From assembly GCF_002127265.1 (NCBI RefSeq), contig NZ_NFUU01000001.1, positions 2,736,040 to 2,800,039 on the forward strand: a stretch of 64,000 nucleotides of DNA. Direction: 5' to 3'. Positions 11,487 to 19,948 of the stretch are shown here, in pieces; positions within the stretch are counted from its first letter, which is position 1, and every line of letters begins with the position of its first letter. Source of the stretch: Hydrogenophaga sp. IBVHS1 (GTDB lineage: Bacteria; Pseudomonadota; Gammaproteobacteria; Burkholderiales; Burkholderiaceae_C). The notes beneath the pieces are model-generated. The model was not told where the DNA came from and did no database searches. It saw nothing but the letters and a program-made list of their open reading frames with translations. Made by a program: the position numbers and the translations under genes.

Positions 11487-12428
11487 ATGCAACTGCCCAA
11501 CCACAACAAAACGCCCCGCATCGGGAAATGGCTCGCTCTCGTTCTGCTGAGCGCTTTTATGGCTGGCTGCGGGGGCGGGGATCCGGTGCTGGGCTTTGGC
11601 GGTGCGGGGGGAGCAACGCCTGGCATCGTGACGCCACCACCTGTCATACCGGTGGTCCCCGAAATTGGCGGCACGCTCATCGTCCTGGGATCGGCATCCA
11701 CATTTGGCACCTTCGGCGGCAGCGCGGGTATGACCAACGACGGCACGCTGACCGTCATCAATGGCGACATCGGCACCACCGCGGTTTCGACGGCGGTCAC
11801 GGGATTTCACAGTCCCGGCCTGGGCTGCACCTACACCGAGACCAACGACAACATGGGCCTGGTGACCGGAACCATCTTCACGGCGCCACCGGCACCCACC
11901 ATCCAGTGCCCGACACAAGGCACGGCCACCACGTTTGACGCCGCCACCAACGCGCGCGCCGACGCTCTGGCGGCCTACAACACGCTCGCGGGTCTGCCGG
12001 CGGGGCCCGATGACGGCGCGGGCAACCTGGCGAACCTCGTGCTCACGCCCGGTGTGTACACCGCCGCAGGTGGGACGTTCATGATTCAGGGCGGTGATCT
12101 CACCCTCGATGCCCAGGGCAACGCAAATGCGGTCTGGGTGTTCCAGATGGCGCAAACCCTCACAGTGGGTGGTCCGGGCGCGGCGTTTCCCCAGAGCGTG
12201 GTGCTGGTGGGTGGCGCACTCGCCAAGAACGTTTTCTGGCAAGTGGGGACGGCCGCCACCATCAACGCCGGAGGCGGCGGCACCATGGTGGGCACCATCA
12301 TCAGCAACACCGGAGCCGCGTTCTCCACCACGGGCAACGTCACTCCTGTGACGCTCAATGGTCGCGTGCTGTCGCTGGATGCGTCGGTCACGCTGGTCAA
12401 CACCGTGATCAACGTACCGGCTCCCTGA
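11487..12428 (+). CDS. Ice-binding family (DUF3494) lipoprotein
   Basis: A 313-residue protein with a lipoprotein signal: charged N-terminus, hydrophobic core and a lipobox ending FMAGC (lipidated Cys28). A short Gly/Pro-rich linker leads into a DUF3494 domain from about residue 60. Typical features are the start GSASTFGTFGGSAGMTNDG, the TLTVINGDIGTT strand, NLVLTPGVYTAAGG, and the LTLDAQGNANAVWVFQM stretch. This family forms a discontinuous beta-solenoid; characterised members bind ice and act as antifreeze or ice-adhesion proteins, but many homologues in mesophiles are untested. The gene has AAGGA before its ATG and sits 11 bp before an OmpA-type gene, so the two probably form one envelope unit. 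Confidence 0.88.
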   Translation: MQLPNHNKTPRIGKWLALVLLSAFMAGCGGGDPVLGFGGAGGATPGIVTPPPVIPVVPEIGGTLIVLGSASTFGTFGGSAGMTNDGTLTVINGDIGTTAVSTAVTGFHSPGLGCTYTETNDNMGLVTGTIFTAPPAPTIQCPTQGTATTFDAATNARADALAAYNTLAGLPAGPDDGAGNLANLVLTPGVYTAAGGTFMIQGGDLTLDAQGNANAVWVFQMAQTLTVGGPGAAFPQSVVLVGGALAKNVFWQVGTAATINAGGGGTMVGTIISNTGAAFSTTGNVTPVTLNGRVLSLDASVTLVNTVINVPAP

Positions 12429-12439
12429 AGGAAGACCCT

Positions 12440-13597
12440 ATGAACCTGACACTCAACTACAGCGCCAGTGTGTGGAGTCTGCTGGCATTGGCGATGCTCG
12501 CCAGTCCCCAGGCGTTGGCCGAAGACACGGGTTGGTATGGAGGCGCCAATGTGGGCCGCTCTGCTGCCAACATCGATGACCCCCGCATCACCAGCGGGTT
12601 GCTGGGGCAGGGCCTGGGCACCACGTCGATCGACCACCGCGACCGCGACACCGCGTTCAAACTCTACGGTGGCTACCAGCTCACGCCCCACCTGGCGGTG
12701 GAAGGCGGGTATTTCGATCTGGGCAAGTTCGGCTACACCGCCCACACCGCACCGCTCGGTTCGCTGAGAGGCGACATGCGCGTCAGGGGTCTGAACCTGG
12801 ACCTCGTCGGTACGGTGCCCCTCACGGATCGGCTCTCGTTGCTCGGCCGTGTGGGTGTGAACCACGCGCGGGTCAATGACCGATTCGCGGGAACAGGCGC
12901 GGTCAACGTGGCCCGCACGACCGCCAGCAAAAGCGAATCCAACGCGAAATTCGGCGTCGGCGTGAACTATGCGTTCAACGATGCGCTTTCCATGCGCCTG
13001 GAGTTCGAGCGCTACCGGGTGAACGACGCCATTGGCAACAAGGGCGATATCGACACGCTGTCGGTCGGCTTGGTGTATCGCTTCGGAAAGACACCTCGCC
13101 CGACACCCCGTGCGGCAGCGCCGGAACCCGTGGCCGTAGCCGCTGTGGTGCCAACTCCTTCACCACCGCCACAAATCGTTCCGAGCTCGCCCGTTGTTCC
13201 AGCGGTGGTACAGCCCAGGCGCGTGAGCTTGTCGGCCGAATCGCTGTTTGGTTTAGACGCCTCTGACATCCGGCCCGAAGGCCGTGCCGCACTCGATGGT
13301 TTCTCTCGCAATCTGGCCAGCACTGAGTACCAGACCATCACGGTCGAGGGCCACACCGACCGTCTGGGCACGGCCGAATACAACCAGAACCTGTCTGAAG
13401 AGCGCGCCGCGGCGGTCAAGAACTACCTTGTGACGGCAGGCCGACTGGACGCGTCAAAGATCTCCGCCGCGGGCAAGGGCGAGACCCTGCCGGTGACCAG
13501 GCCGGGCGACTGCAAAGGCACGCAACGCACCCCCGCGCTGGTGGCCTGCCTGCAGCCGGATCGTCGCGTCGACGTGGAAGTGACCGGCACCCGCTGA
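12440..13597 (+). CDS. OmpA family outer-membrane protein (beta-barrel plus peptidoglycan-binding domain)
   Basis: A 385-residue protein with a signal peptide cut after ALA (about residue 27), an eight-strand OmpA-like barrel to about residue 215, a Pro/Ala-rich hinge (about 218-258), and a C-terminal OmpA domain. The domain shows the peptidoglycan-binding pattern TVEGHTDRLGTAEYNQNLSE followed by RAAAVKNYL. A disulfide is plausible between the two cysteines of the C-terminal insertion (DCKGTQRTPALVACLQP). It is cotranscribed with the ice-binding lipoprotein and is closed by a strong terminator. It would tether the outer membrane to the cell wall and may help present or anchor its neighbour; that last point is inference. 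Confidence 0.92.
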   Translation: MNLTLNYSASVWSLLALAMLASPQALAEDTGWYGGANVGRSAANIDDPRITSGLLGQGLGTTSIDHRDRDTAFKLYGGYQLTPHLAVEGGYFDLGKFGYTAHTAPLGSLRGDMRVRGLNLDLVGTVPLTDRLSLLGRVGVNHARVNDRFAGTGAVNVARTTASKSESNAKFGVGVNYAFNDALSMRLEFERYRVNDAIGNKGDIDTLSVGLVYRFGKTPRPTPRAAAPEPVAVAAVVPTPSPPPQIVPSSPVVPAVVQPRRVSLSAESLFGLDASDIRPEGRAALDGFSRNLASTEYQTITVEGHTDRLGTAEYNQNLSEERAAAVKNYLVTAGRLDASKISAAGKGETLPVTRPGDCKGTQRTPALVACLQPDRRVDVEVTGTR

Positions 13598-13615
13598 GTC
13601 TTCTTTTCGGCCATG

Positions 13616-13647
13616 AAGAAAGCGGCCTCGGCCGCTTTCTTTTTTTG
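13616..13647 (+). terminator. Rho-independent terminator after the OmpA gene
   Basis: An 11-bp stem (AAGAAAGCGGC paired with GCCGCTTTCTT) with a CTCG loop is followed by a run of T. It lies 18 bp after the OmpA stop codon. It also faces the converging minus-strand membrane-protein gene. Confidence 0.9.
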
Positions 13648-13660
13648 TGGCGGCCTTGCC

Positions 13661-14074
13661 TCAGGCTGCAAAGGCCAGGCGCTGGCGGCGCAGGCCCATC
13701 CACTGCAGTTCCGCGAGGATGAACACAACCACCGCCTGAAACAACAGATAGGCCACGCCCAGCGCCGTGACACCGGGCGCACCGCCAAAGGCCAGCGCCA
13801 CGCAACCCAGAACCCAGGCCAGATTGCCGACCACGATGGCGGCCAGCGCGGCGCGGGGCGGCTCGGCCTGCAGGGCGAGCCAGCCCGCCAGCGCGACGAA
13901 CGCAAAGATGGCCACGCCCGAAACTTGCAACAAGGCTTCGGACAGGCCCAGCCATTGAGCCAGCAGAGCGGTCAACCCCAGTTGAAGGGCGCCGGTGGCA
14001 GCACCAGACAGTGCGTCGAACGCAAGCACGCGGCGGAGACCGGCTGGGGAGGTGAGTGAATCGATGAAAGACAT
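13661..14074 (-). CDS. Small integral membrane protein, four predicted helices
   Basis: A 137-residue protein with about four membrane segments (near residues 20-42, 47-68, 76-95 and 100-123) and a short basic C-terminal tail (LRRQR). I do not recognise a named family. It is transcribed divergently from the XRE-family regulator, with about 115 bp between them, so that regulator is the natural candidate to control it. There are no charged residues suggestive of a transporter active site within the helices. Confidence 0.75.
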   Translation of the reverse strand: MSFIDSLTSPAGLRRVLAFDALSGAATGALQLGLTALLAQWLGLSEALLQVSGVAIFAFVALAGWLALQAEPPRAALAAIVVGNLAWVLGCVALAFGGAPGVTALGVAYLLFQAVVVFILAELQWMGLRRQRLAFAA

Positions 14075-14188
14075 GGTGTGCTCCTTGAGAGGTTAAATCG
14101 GGGGAAACCGGTGGCCATCGTCACGCCGGGCGCGCCGTGCGTCGATGACCTCACAGGTCATGGCCGAGCTGCGCTGCAGTGCCCTACC

Positions 14189-15016
14189 ATGCCGGCCATG
14201 AACGCTCTGCCCCACCCCTCCCGCGCTTCAGCCGTCCCATCGCCCTTCGGGGAACGCCTGCGCCACTGGCGCCAGCGCCGCCGCCTGAGCCAGCTCGACC
14301 TGGCGCATGTGGCCGATGTGTCCACCCGCCACCTGAGCTATGTGGAAACCGGCCGCGCCAGCCCCAGCCGCGACATGGTGCTGCGCCTGGTGGACCGGCT
14401 CGAAGTGCCCCTGCGCGAGCGCAACGCGCTGCTGGAGGCGGCGGGCTTTGCGCCCATGTACCGCGAGCGGCCATTGGAAGCGCCCGACATGGCCCCGGCG
14501 CGCACCGCAGTCCAGCGCATCCTGGAATGCCACGAACCCTGGCCCGCGCTCGCCATGGACCGGCACTGGAACCTGGTGATGGCCAACCGCATGGTGCCGC
14601 CGCTGATGGCCGGCGCTTCGCCTGCGCTGCTGCAAGGGACCATCAACGTGTTGCGCCTGAGCCTGCACCCCGAAGGCCTGGCATCGCGCATCGCCAACCT
14701 GCGACAGTGGCGCGAACACCTTTTCGAGCGCCTGCGCCAGCAGATCCACGCCACGGGCGACGAGACGCTTGTCGCCCTGCTGGCCGAGCTCAAGGGCTAC
14801 CCCGAGTCGTTCGGCGCCGAAGCCGTGTCGCTGCCCGGCGAACACCACGGCGTGCTCATGCCGTTCCAGTTCGACACCGGCCATGGCGTGCTCAACCTGG
14901 TGAGCACCACCACGGTGTTCGGATCACCGGTGGACATCACGCTGCAGGAACTGGCGCTGGAGACGTTCTTTCCGGCGGATGAGGCCAGCGCCGAGATGCT
15001 GCGCGCGATGGCGTAG
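14189..15016 (+). CDS. XRE-family regulator with MmyB-like ligand domain
   Basis: About 275 residues. An N-terminal helix-turn-helix (RRRLSQLDLAHVADVSTRHL, then SYVETGRASPSRDMV) is followed by an MmyB-like PAS domain; the linking signature is the WPALAMDRHWNLVMAN stretch. Proteins of this layout are DNA-binding regulators whose C-terminal domain is thought to bind a small hydrophobic ligand. There is no clear ribosome-binding site. Two close ATGs (here and 9 bp later) are equally plausible starts, and a longer upstream frame was judged non-coding. It is divergent from the membrane-protein gene, a common arrangement for a regulator and its target. Confidence 0.85.
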   Translation: MPAMNALPHPSRASAVPSPFGERLRHWRQRRRLSQLDLAHVADVSTRHLSYVETGRASPSRDMVLRLVDRLEVPLRERNALLEAAGFAPMYRERPLEAPDMAPARTAVQRILECHEPWPALAMDRHWNLVMANRMVPPLMAGASPALLQGTINVLRLSLHPEGLASRIANLRQWREHLFERLRQQIHATGDETLVALLAELKGYPESFGAEAVSLPGEHHGVLMPFQFDTGHGVLNLVSTTTVFGSPVDITLQELALETFFPADEASAEMLRAMA

Positions 15017-15060
15017 GCCCTGCCAGCGGGGGGCAGCCTGGCGCCTGCGCCGCGTCGGCT

Positions 15061-15852
15061 TCAAACCGGCGCGTATGTTCCGGTGCCGTCGGGCCAGGGT
15101 GTCAGCACCTCGTAGCCCGCGGGTGTGACGGCCACCATGTGCTCCCACTGGGCGGACAGCGAGCGGTCTTTCGTCACCACAGTCCAGCCATCGGACATTT
15201 GCCGGATGTCTCGCTTGCCGGCGTTGAGCATGGGCTCGATGGTGAACACCATCCCGACTTCGAGCTTGAGGCCTTCGCCACGCCGCCCGTAGTGCAGCAC
15301 GTTCGGATCGTCGTGGTAGACCTGTCCGATGCCGTGCCCGCAGTACTCGCGCACGACGCTGAAATGTTCGCGATGCGCGACAGACTGGATCGCATGGCCG
15401 ACGTCGCCCAGCGTGGCACCTGGCCGCACCTGCTGGATGCCCGCCCGCATGGCTTCGTAGGTGGTTTCCACCAAGCGCCGTGCAATGGCGCTCGGCTCGC
15501 CCACAAAGTACATGCGGCTGGTGTCGCCGAACCAGCCATCCTGGATGACGGCGACATCGATGTTGACGATGTCGCCCTTCTTCAGGATCCTGGTCGCGGA
15601 AGGGATGCCATGGCACACCACCTGGTTCACTGAGGTCAGGATGGTTTTTGGGTACCCCTGGTAGCCCAGGTTGGCCGGAATCGCGCCCTGCACGTTCACG
15701 ATGTGCTCGTGGCAGATGCGGTCCAGCTCCAGCGTGCTCACTCCCGGCACGACATGCGGTCCGACCATCGCGAGTACCTCGGCAGCAAGACGGCCAGCCT
15801 GGCGCGCCATCTGGATGTCGTCCTCCGATTTGAGGGTGATGCTGCGCGCCAC
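15061..15852 (-). CDS. map: Methionine aminopeptidase, type I
   Basis: A 263-residue metallopeptidase that removes N-terminal methionine from nascent proteins. All five metal ligands are recognisable: Asp in NIDVAVIQDGW, Asp in GDTSRM, His in CGHGIG, Glu in TIEPM and Glu in AQWEHMV. The start codon is GTG, overlapping by one base the TAG stop of the ParD-like gene, so translation should be coupled. The usual housekeeping map gene of this group lies near rpsB/tsf, which is not in this window, so this may be a second copy; that is inference. Its pairing with a ParD-like gene is unusual and is discussed in the findings. Confidence 0.93.
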   Translation of the reverse strand: MARSITLKSEDDIQMARQAGRLAAEVLAMVGPHVVPGVSTLELDRICHEHIVNVQGAIPANLGYQGYPKTILTSVNQVVCHGIPSATRILKKGDIVNIDVAVIQDGWFGDTSRMYFVGEPSAIARRLVETTYEAMRAGIQQVRPGATLGDVGHAIQSVAHREHFSVVREYCGHGIGQVYHDDPNVLHYGRRGEGLKLEVGMVFTIEPMLNAGKRDIRQMSDGWTVVTKDRSLSAQWEHMVAVTPAGYEVLTPWPDGTGTYAPV

Positions 15853-16106
15853 TAGTGCTTTCCGGCCGCGACGGTGCGCGGCTTGCCCACAGGCGGCGCC
15901 ACGGCCAGGGCGATGTCCAACCCGCCCGCAAGCTCGGCGCGCACCATCAGCTGGCAGATTTCGCGGTGATCCAGCTCCGGGTGCATCTCGGTCAGCATGC
16001 CGACGCGCATCCAGTGCTCGGCTTGCGCATTGATGGACCGGCTCAGCGCCGTCCCCGCCAACCGCAGGTTCTCGTGCATCAGGTCCGAAATTTTGACGAT
16101 TCCCAT
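15852..16106 (-). CDS. ParD-like antitoxin family protein
   Basis: An 84-residue protein. The N-terminal half (MGIVKISDLMHENLRLA, then LSRSINAQAEHWMRVGML) is the ParD-like family pattern: a short beta-strand and two helices of ribbon-helix-helix type, expected to dimerise and bind operator DNA. The C-terminal part is Ala/Gly/Pro-rich. No ParE-type toxin is next to it; instead its stop codon overlaps the GTG start of the methionine aminopeptidase gene. It has AAGGA upstream of the ATG, and its promoter is embedded in a perfect inverted repeat, which fits autoregulation. Confidence 0.8.
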   Translation of the reverse strand: MGIVKISDLMHENLRLAGTALSRSINAQAEHWMRVGMLTEMHPELDHREICQLMVRAELAGGLDIALAVAPPVGKPRTVAAGKH

Positions 16107-16117
16107 CTGAAGTCCTT

Positions 16118-16152
16118 ATATGAAATGTATGCGAATTATATACATTTCATAT
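16118..16152 (-). promoter_or_regulatory. Perfect 13-bp inverted repeat enclosing the promoter of the ParD-like gene
   Basis: ATATGAAATGTAT and ATACATTTCATAT face each other across 9 bases. On the minus strand the spacer and adjoining arm contain TATAAT (16135-16140), an ideal -10 box, and transcription would start within the downstream arm. The -35 position reads TCAGGG and is weak. The element ends 11 bp before the ATG of the ParD-like gene. It is strikingly AT-rich against its surroundings. A ribbon-helix-helix operator is the simplest reading. Confidence 0.75.
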
Positions 16153-16198
16153 GCCCACCCTGACGCCAGGCGGGCGCGCTCCTCCATTGGCGAATCAC

Positions 16199-16232
16199 AA
16201 AAAAAAACCGCTGCAAAAGCAGCGGCTTTTTT
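16199..16232 (-). terminator. Rho-independent terminator of the mdh-citE-acnB operon
   Basis: CCGCTGC and GCAGCGG pair around a four-base loop. On the minus strand the stem is followed by nine T residues. On the plus strand a shorter T-run also follows, so it may work in both directions. It is 36 bp past the acnB stop codon. Confidence 0.9.
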
Positions 16233-16268
16233 CATCTCAGGACGCTGAAGGCAGCGCAGGGGAACCCG

Positions 16269-18872
16269 TCAAGCAGTCACGCCCTTTGCAGCATCCGCAT
16301 ATTCCTCGATCTGGTCGAAGTTCAGGTACTTGTAGATCGCCGCGCCGTCCTGGTTCACCACGCCCATGGCTTCGTGGTACTCGGCCACGGTGGGGAGGTG
16401 ACCCAGCTTGGACGCGATGGCCGCGAGTTCAGCGGAGGCGAGGAACACGTTGGTGTTCTTGCCCAGGCGGTTCGGGAAATTGCGGGTGGATGTGGAAACC
16501 ACGGTAGCGCCTTCGCGCACCTGCGCCTGGTTGCCCATGCACAGCGAGCAACCCGGCATTTCGGTGCGTGCACCGGCGGTGCCAAAGGCCGAGTAGTGGC
16601 CTTCCTTGATGAGCTCACTCTCATCCATCTTGGTGGGCGGTGCCACCCACAGCTTGACCGGGATGTCGCGCTGGCCGCCCAGCAGCTTGGCCGCCGCGCG
16701 GAAGTGGCCAATGTTGGTCATGCACGAACCAATGAAGGCTTCGTCGATCTTGGTGCCAGCCACCTCTGAAAGGGTCTTGGCATCGTCCGGATCGTTCGGG
16801 CAGCAGAGGATGGGCTCCTTGATGTCGGCCAGGTCAATCTCGATGACGTGGGCGTACTCGGCGTTCTTGTCGGCCTCGAGCAGGGTCGGGTTGGCCAGCC
16901 AGGCTTCTACTTTCTCGATGCGGCGCTCCAGCGAGCGCTTGTCGGCGTACCCGTTGGCGATCATGTTCTTCATCAGCACCACGTTGCTGGTGAGGTACTC
17001 CTTGACCGGCTCGGGGTTGAGCTTGATGGTGCAGCCTGCGGCCGATCGCTCGGCGGAGGCATCGCTCAGCTCGAACGCCTGTTCAACCTTGAGGTTCGGC
17101 AGACCTTCGATCTCCAGGATGCGGCCGGAGAAAGCGTTGATCTTGCCGGCCTTGGCCACCGTCAGCAGGCCGGCCTTGATGGCGTACAGCGGGATCGCGT
17201 GCACCAGATCGCGCAGGGTCACGCCCGGCTGCATCTCGCCCTTGAAGCGCACCAGCACCGACTCGGGCATGTCCAGCGGCATCACGCCGGTGGCCGCACC
17301 GAAGGCCACCAGGCCGGAGCCGGCGGGGAAGCTGATGCCGATGGGGAAGCGGGTGTGCGAATCGCCACCGGTGCCCACGGTGTCGGGCAACAGCAGGCGG
17401 TTGAGCCACGAGTGGATCACGCCGTCGCCGGGACGCAGGGCCACACCGCCGCGGTTGCTGATGAAAGCCGGCAGCTCGCGGTGCGTCTTCACGTCCACCG
17501 GTTTCGGGTACGCCGCCGTGTGGCAGAACGACTGCATCACCATGTCGGCGCTGAAGCCCAGGCAGGCCAGGTCCTTCAGCTCGTCGCGCGTCATGGGGCC
17601 AGTGGTGTCCTGCGAGCCCACGGTGGTCATGCGGGGTTCGCAGTAGGTGCCTGGGCGCACGCCGAAACCTTCGGGCAGGCCCACGGCGCGCCCCACCATT
17701 TTTTGCGCCAGCGTGAAGCCGGCGTTGGTGGCGGCGGGCGGCTGCGGCAGGCGGAACGCGGTGCTGGCGGCCAGGCCCAGGAACTCGCGCGCCTTGGCGG
17801 TGAGCGAGCGGCCGATGATGAGGTTGATGCGGCCGCCGGCGCGCACTTCATCGAACAGCACGTCGCTGCGCAACTGGAACTCGACCAGCGGCTTGCCGTC
17901 CTTGGTGATCTTGCCTTCGTAGGGATGGATGTCGATCACGTCGCCCATTTCGAGCTTGCTCACATCCACCTCAATCGGCAGCGCGCCGGAGTCTTCCTGC
18001 GTGTTGAAGAAGATGGGCGCGATCTTGCCGCCGAGCGTGACGCCGCCGAAGCGCTTGTTGGGCACAAAGGGAATGTCCTCGCCGGTGGCCCAGATGACGC
18101 TGTTGGTGGCGCTCTTGCGGCTGGAACCGGTGCCCACTACGTCGCCCACGTATGCGACCAGATGACCCTTCTTCTTCAGGTCGTCGATGAACTGCATCGG
18201 GCCGCGCTTGCCGTCTTCCTCGGGCTTGAAGGCCGCGCCTTCGCGGGTGTTCTTCAGCATCGCCAGGTAGTGCAGCGGGATGTCCGGGCGGCTCCAGGCA
18301 TCTGGCGCGGGCGAGAGGTCGTCGGTGTTGGTTTCGCCGGGCACCTTGAACACGGTCACGGTGATCTTTTTTTCCACTTCCGGGCGGCTGGTGAACCACT
18401 CGGCATCGGCCCAGCTCTGGATGACCTGGCGCGCCTTCAGGTTGCCGGCCTTGGCCTTCTCGGCCACGTCGTTGAAGAAGTCGAACATCAGCAGCGTCTT
18501 CTTCAGGCCTTCGGCCGCCACGCTCGCCACTTCCTCGTCATCGAGCAATTCGATCAACGGGTGCACGTTGTAGCCACCCACCATGGTGCCGAGCAGCTCG
18601 GTGGCTTTGGTTTTGGAGATCAAGCCTACCGCCACGTCGCCGTGCGCCACGGCGGCGAGGAAGCTGGCCTTCACCTTGGCGGCGTCATCCACGCCCGGCG
18701 GCACGCGGTGCGTGAGCAGGTCCAGCAGGAAGGCCTCTTCACCGGCCGGTGGCGACTTGATCAGTTCGATCAGCGCGGCCACCTGCTTTGCTTCGAGCGG
18801 CAGCGGCGGAATACCCAGCGCAGCGCGCTCGGCGGTGTGGGCGCGGTAGTCGGTGAGAAAGGTGGTGGACAT
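16269..18872 (-). CDS. acnB: Bifunctional aconitate hydratase 2 / 2-methylisocitrate dehydratase
   Basis: An 867-residue AcnB-type aconitase, close to the usual 865. The N-terminal HEAT-like domain and early swivel domain ([15 protein letters not shown]) precede the catalytic domains, the reverse of AcnA order. Cluster-binding cysteines are seen in [12 protein letters not shown] and [11 protein letters not shown] near the C-terminus. The enzyme converts citrate to isocitrate in the TCA cycle and in many bacteria also hydrates 2-methylaconitate. The chosen ATG has GGAG seven bases upstream; the longer in-frame region overlaps the citE-like gene end and was rejected. It is the third gene of an operon with mdh and the citE-like gene. 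Confidence 0.96.
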   Translation of the reverse strand: MSTTFLTDYRAHTAERAALGIPPLPLEAKQVAALIELIKSPPAGEEAFLLDLLTHRVPPGVDDAAKVKASFLAAVAHGDVAVGLISKTKATELLGTMVGGYNVHPLIELLDDEEVASVAAEGLKKTLLMFDFFNDVAEKAKAGNLKARQVIQSWADAEWFTSRPEVEKKITVTVFKVPGETNTDDLSPAPDAWSRPDIPLHYLAMLKNTREGAAFKPEEDGKRGPMQFIDDLKKKGHLVAYVGDVVGTGSSRKSATNSVIWATGEDIPFVPNKRFGGVTLGGKIAPIFFNTQEDSGALPIEVDVSKLEMGDVIDIHPYEGKITKDGKPLVEFQLRSDVLFDEVRAGGRINLIIGRSLTAKAREFLGLAASTAFRLPQPPAATNAGFTLAQKMVGRAVGLPEGFGVRPGTYCEPRMTTVGSQDTTGPMTRDELKDLACLGFSADMVMQSFCHTAAYPKPVDVKTHRELPAFISNRGGVALRPGDGVIHSWLNRLLLPDTVGTGGDSHTRFPIGISFPAGSGLVAFGAATGVMPLDMPESVLVRFKGEMQPGVTLRDLVHAIPLYAIKAGLLTVAKAGKINAFSGRILEIEGLPNLKVEQAFELSDASAERSAAGCTIKLNPEPVKEYLTSNVVLMKNMIANGYADKRSLERRIEKVEAWLANPTLLEADKNAEYAHVIEIDLADIKEPILCCPNDPDDAKTLSEVAGTKIDEAFIGSCMTNIGHFRAAAKLLGGQRDIPVKLWVAPPTKMDESELIKEGHYSAFGTAGARTEMPGCSLCMGNQAQVREGATVVSTSTRNFPNRLGKNTNVFLASAELAAIASKLGHLPTVAEYHEAMGVVNQDGAAIYKYLNFDQIEEYADAAKGVTA

Positions 18873-18931
18873 GTCGTACTCCGATGGGATGGAAAGCGTG
18901 GGGTAGAAAAATGAAGTTCTCGAAAGCAAGC

Positions 18932-19930
18932 TCAGTGCCCGAGCACAGCGGGTTCGGCGAAGTGGCGCTGCACCGCATCGGGCAGTGCCAGGCCGGTCTG
19001 GTGTGCGCGTTCGAGCACCTGCCAGAAATAGCGGTAGCTGGCGCGGTCGTGCAGGCGGCCCTCGAACTGCACGGGCGCCCAGTCGGCGGCCATGGCGCGT
19101 TCGATGAGCGCGGCAGCGGTATCCACCTCGCGCGCCAGCGGAGCGAACGCCGCCAGGATCGGGCGAATCTGGTCGGGGTGGATGCTCCACATGCGGGTGT
19201 AACCGAGCTCGGCGGCGGCCTTGCGCGCGGCGGCGCCCAGCGCCTCCAGATCCTTGAACTCGGTCACGACACAGTGCGCAGGCACCTTGCCGTGCGCATG
19301 GCAGGCGGACGCCATTTCCAGCTTGGCGCGCAGCACCAGCGGATGCGAAAACTGGCCTTCGATGCTCATGCCATGCGCAGGAATGGCGCCACCGTGCGCA
19401 GAGACAAAGTCCATCAGCCCGAAGCTCAGGCTCTGGACGCGTGGATGGGCCGCAATGTCGAAGGCGCGGTGGATGGCAGCGGGGGATTCGATGAGCACGT
19501 GCAGCGGCAAGGCGGTGGCACCCGCCGCGTCAAGCGCCGCCGCCGCGCGTTGCACGTCGGCCACCGATTCCACCTTGGGCACCATCAGGTGGCACAGGCG
19601 GTGCCCCGCGCGGCCAGCTATCGTGGCCACGTCGGCGTCAAAAGCCGAGTGATCCACAGGGTGCACGCGCACAGCCACCCGGGCCTGCGGCGCAGCAGCC
19701 AGCGCGAGCTCGATCACCAGCTGGGCGTGTTCGGCCTCACCGCCCACAGGTGCGCCGTCCTCGCAATCCAGCGTCACGTCGAACACGCAGGCGCCAAATT
19801 CCTCGGCCATCTCGGCCTGCAGCGCCAGGCTTTTTCGCATTCGCGTCTCCACCCCGCTGTAGTGGTCGCAGACCGGCAGCGAAAAAGCGCCGGCCTGGGC
19901 CCCGAGAAGGATGGAACGCGGATGGGTCAC
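18932..19930 (-). CDS. HpcH/HpaI aldolase / citrate lyase beta-like protein
   Basis: A 332-residue protein of the CitE-like class (TIM-barrel, Mg-dependent acyl-CoA lyase superfamily). Family features include the opening [21 protein letters not shown] (first part MRKSLALQ), [13 protein letters not shown] with the metal-site acidic residues, VRVHPVD, and [17 protein letters not shown]. Members cleave malyl-CoA, citramalyl-CoA or similar substrates. It stands between mdh and acnB, 18 bp after mdh, with a GTG start. No citrate lyase alpha or gamma subunits are present, so it is not part of a classical citrate lyase. The true substrate is not deducible. Confidence 0.85.
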   Translation of the reverse strand: MTHPRSILLGAQAGAFSLPVCDHYSGVETRMRKSLALQAEMAEEFGACVFDVTLDCEDGAPVGGEAEHAQLVIELALAAAPQARVAVRVHPVDHSAFDADVATIAGRAGHRLCHLMVPKVESVADVQRAAAALDAAGATALPLHVLIESPAAIHRAFDIAAHPRVQSLSFGLMDFVSAHGGAIPAHGMSIEGQFSHPLVLRAKLEMASACHAHGKVPAHCVVTEFKDLEALGAAARKAAAELGYTRMWSIHPDQIRPILAAFAPLAREVDTAAALIERAMAADWAPVQFEGRLHDRASYRYFWQVLERAHQTGLALPDAVQRHFAEPAVLGH

Positions 19931-19948
19931 TTCGCGGTTACCAACCGG

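Noticed and set aside
15017-15060. GC-rich spacer after the XRE regulator as another copy of the extragenic repeat
   Set aside because: Composition is similar but the CCCCCAAGG / CCTTGGGGG arms are absent.
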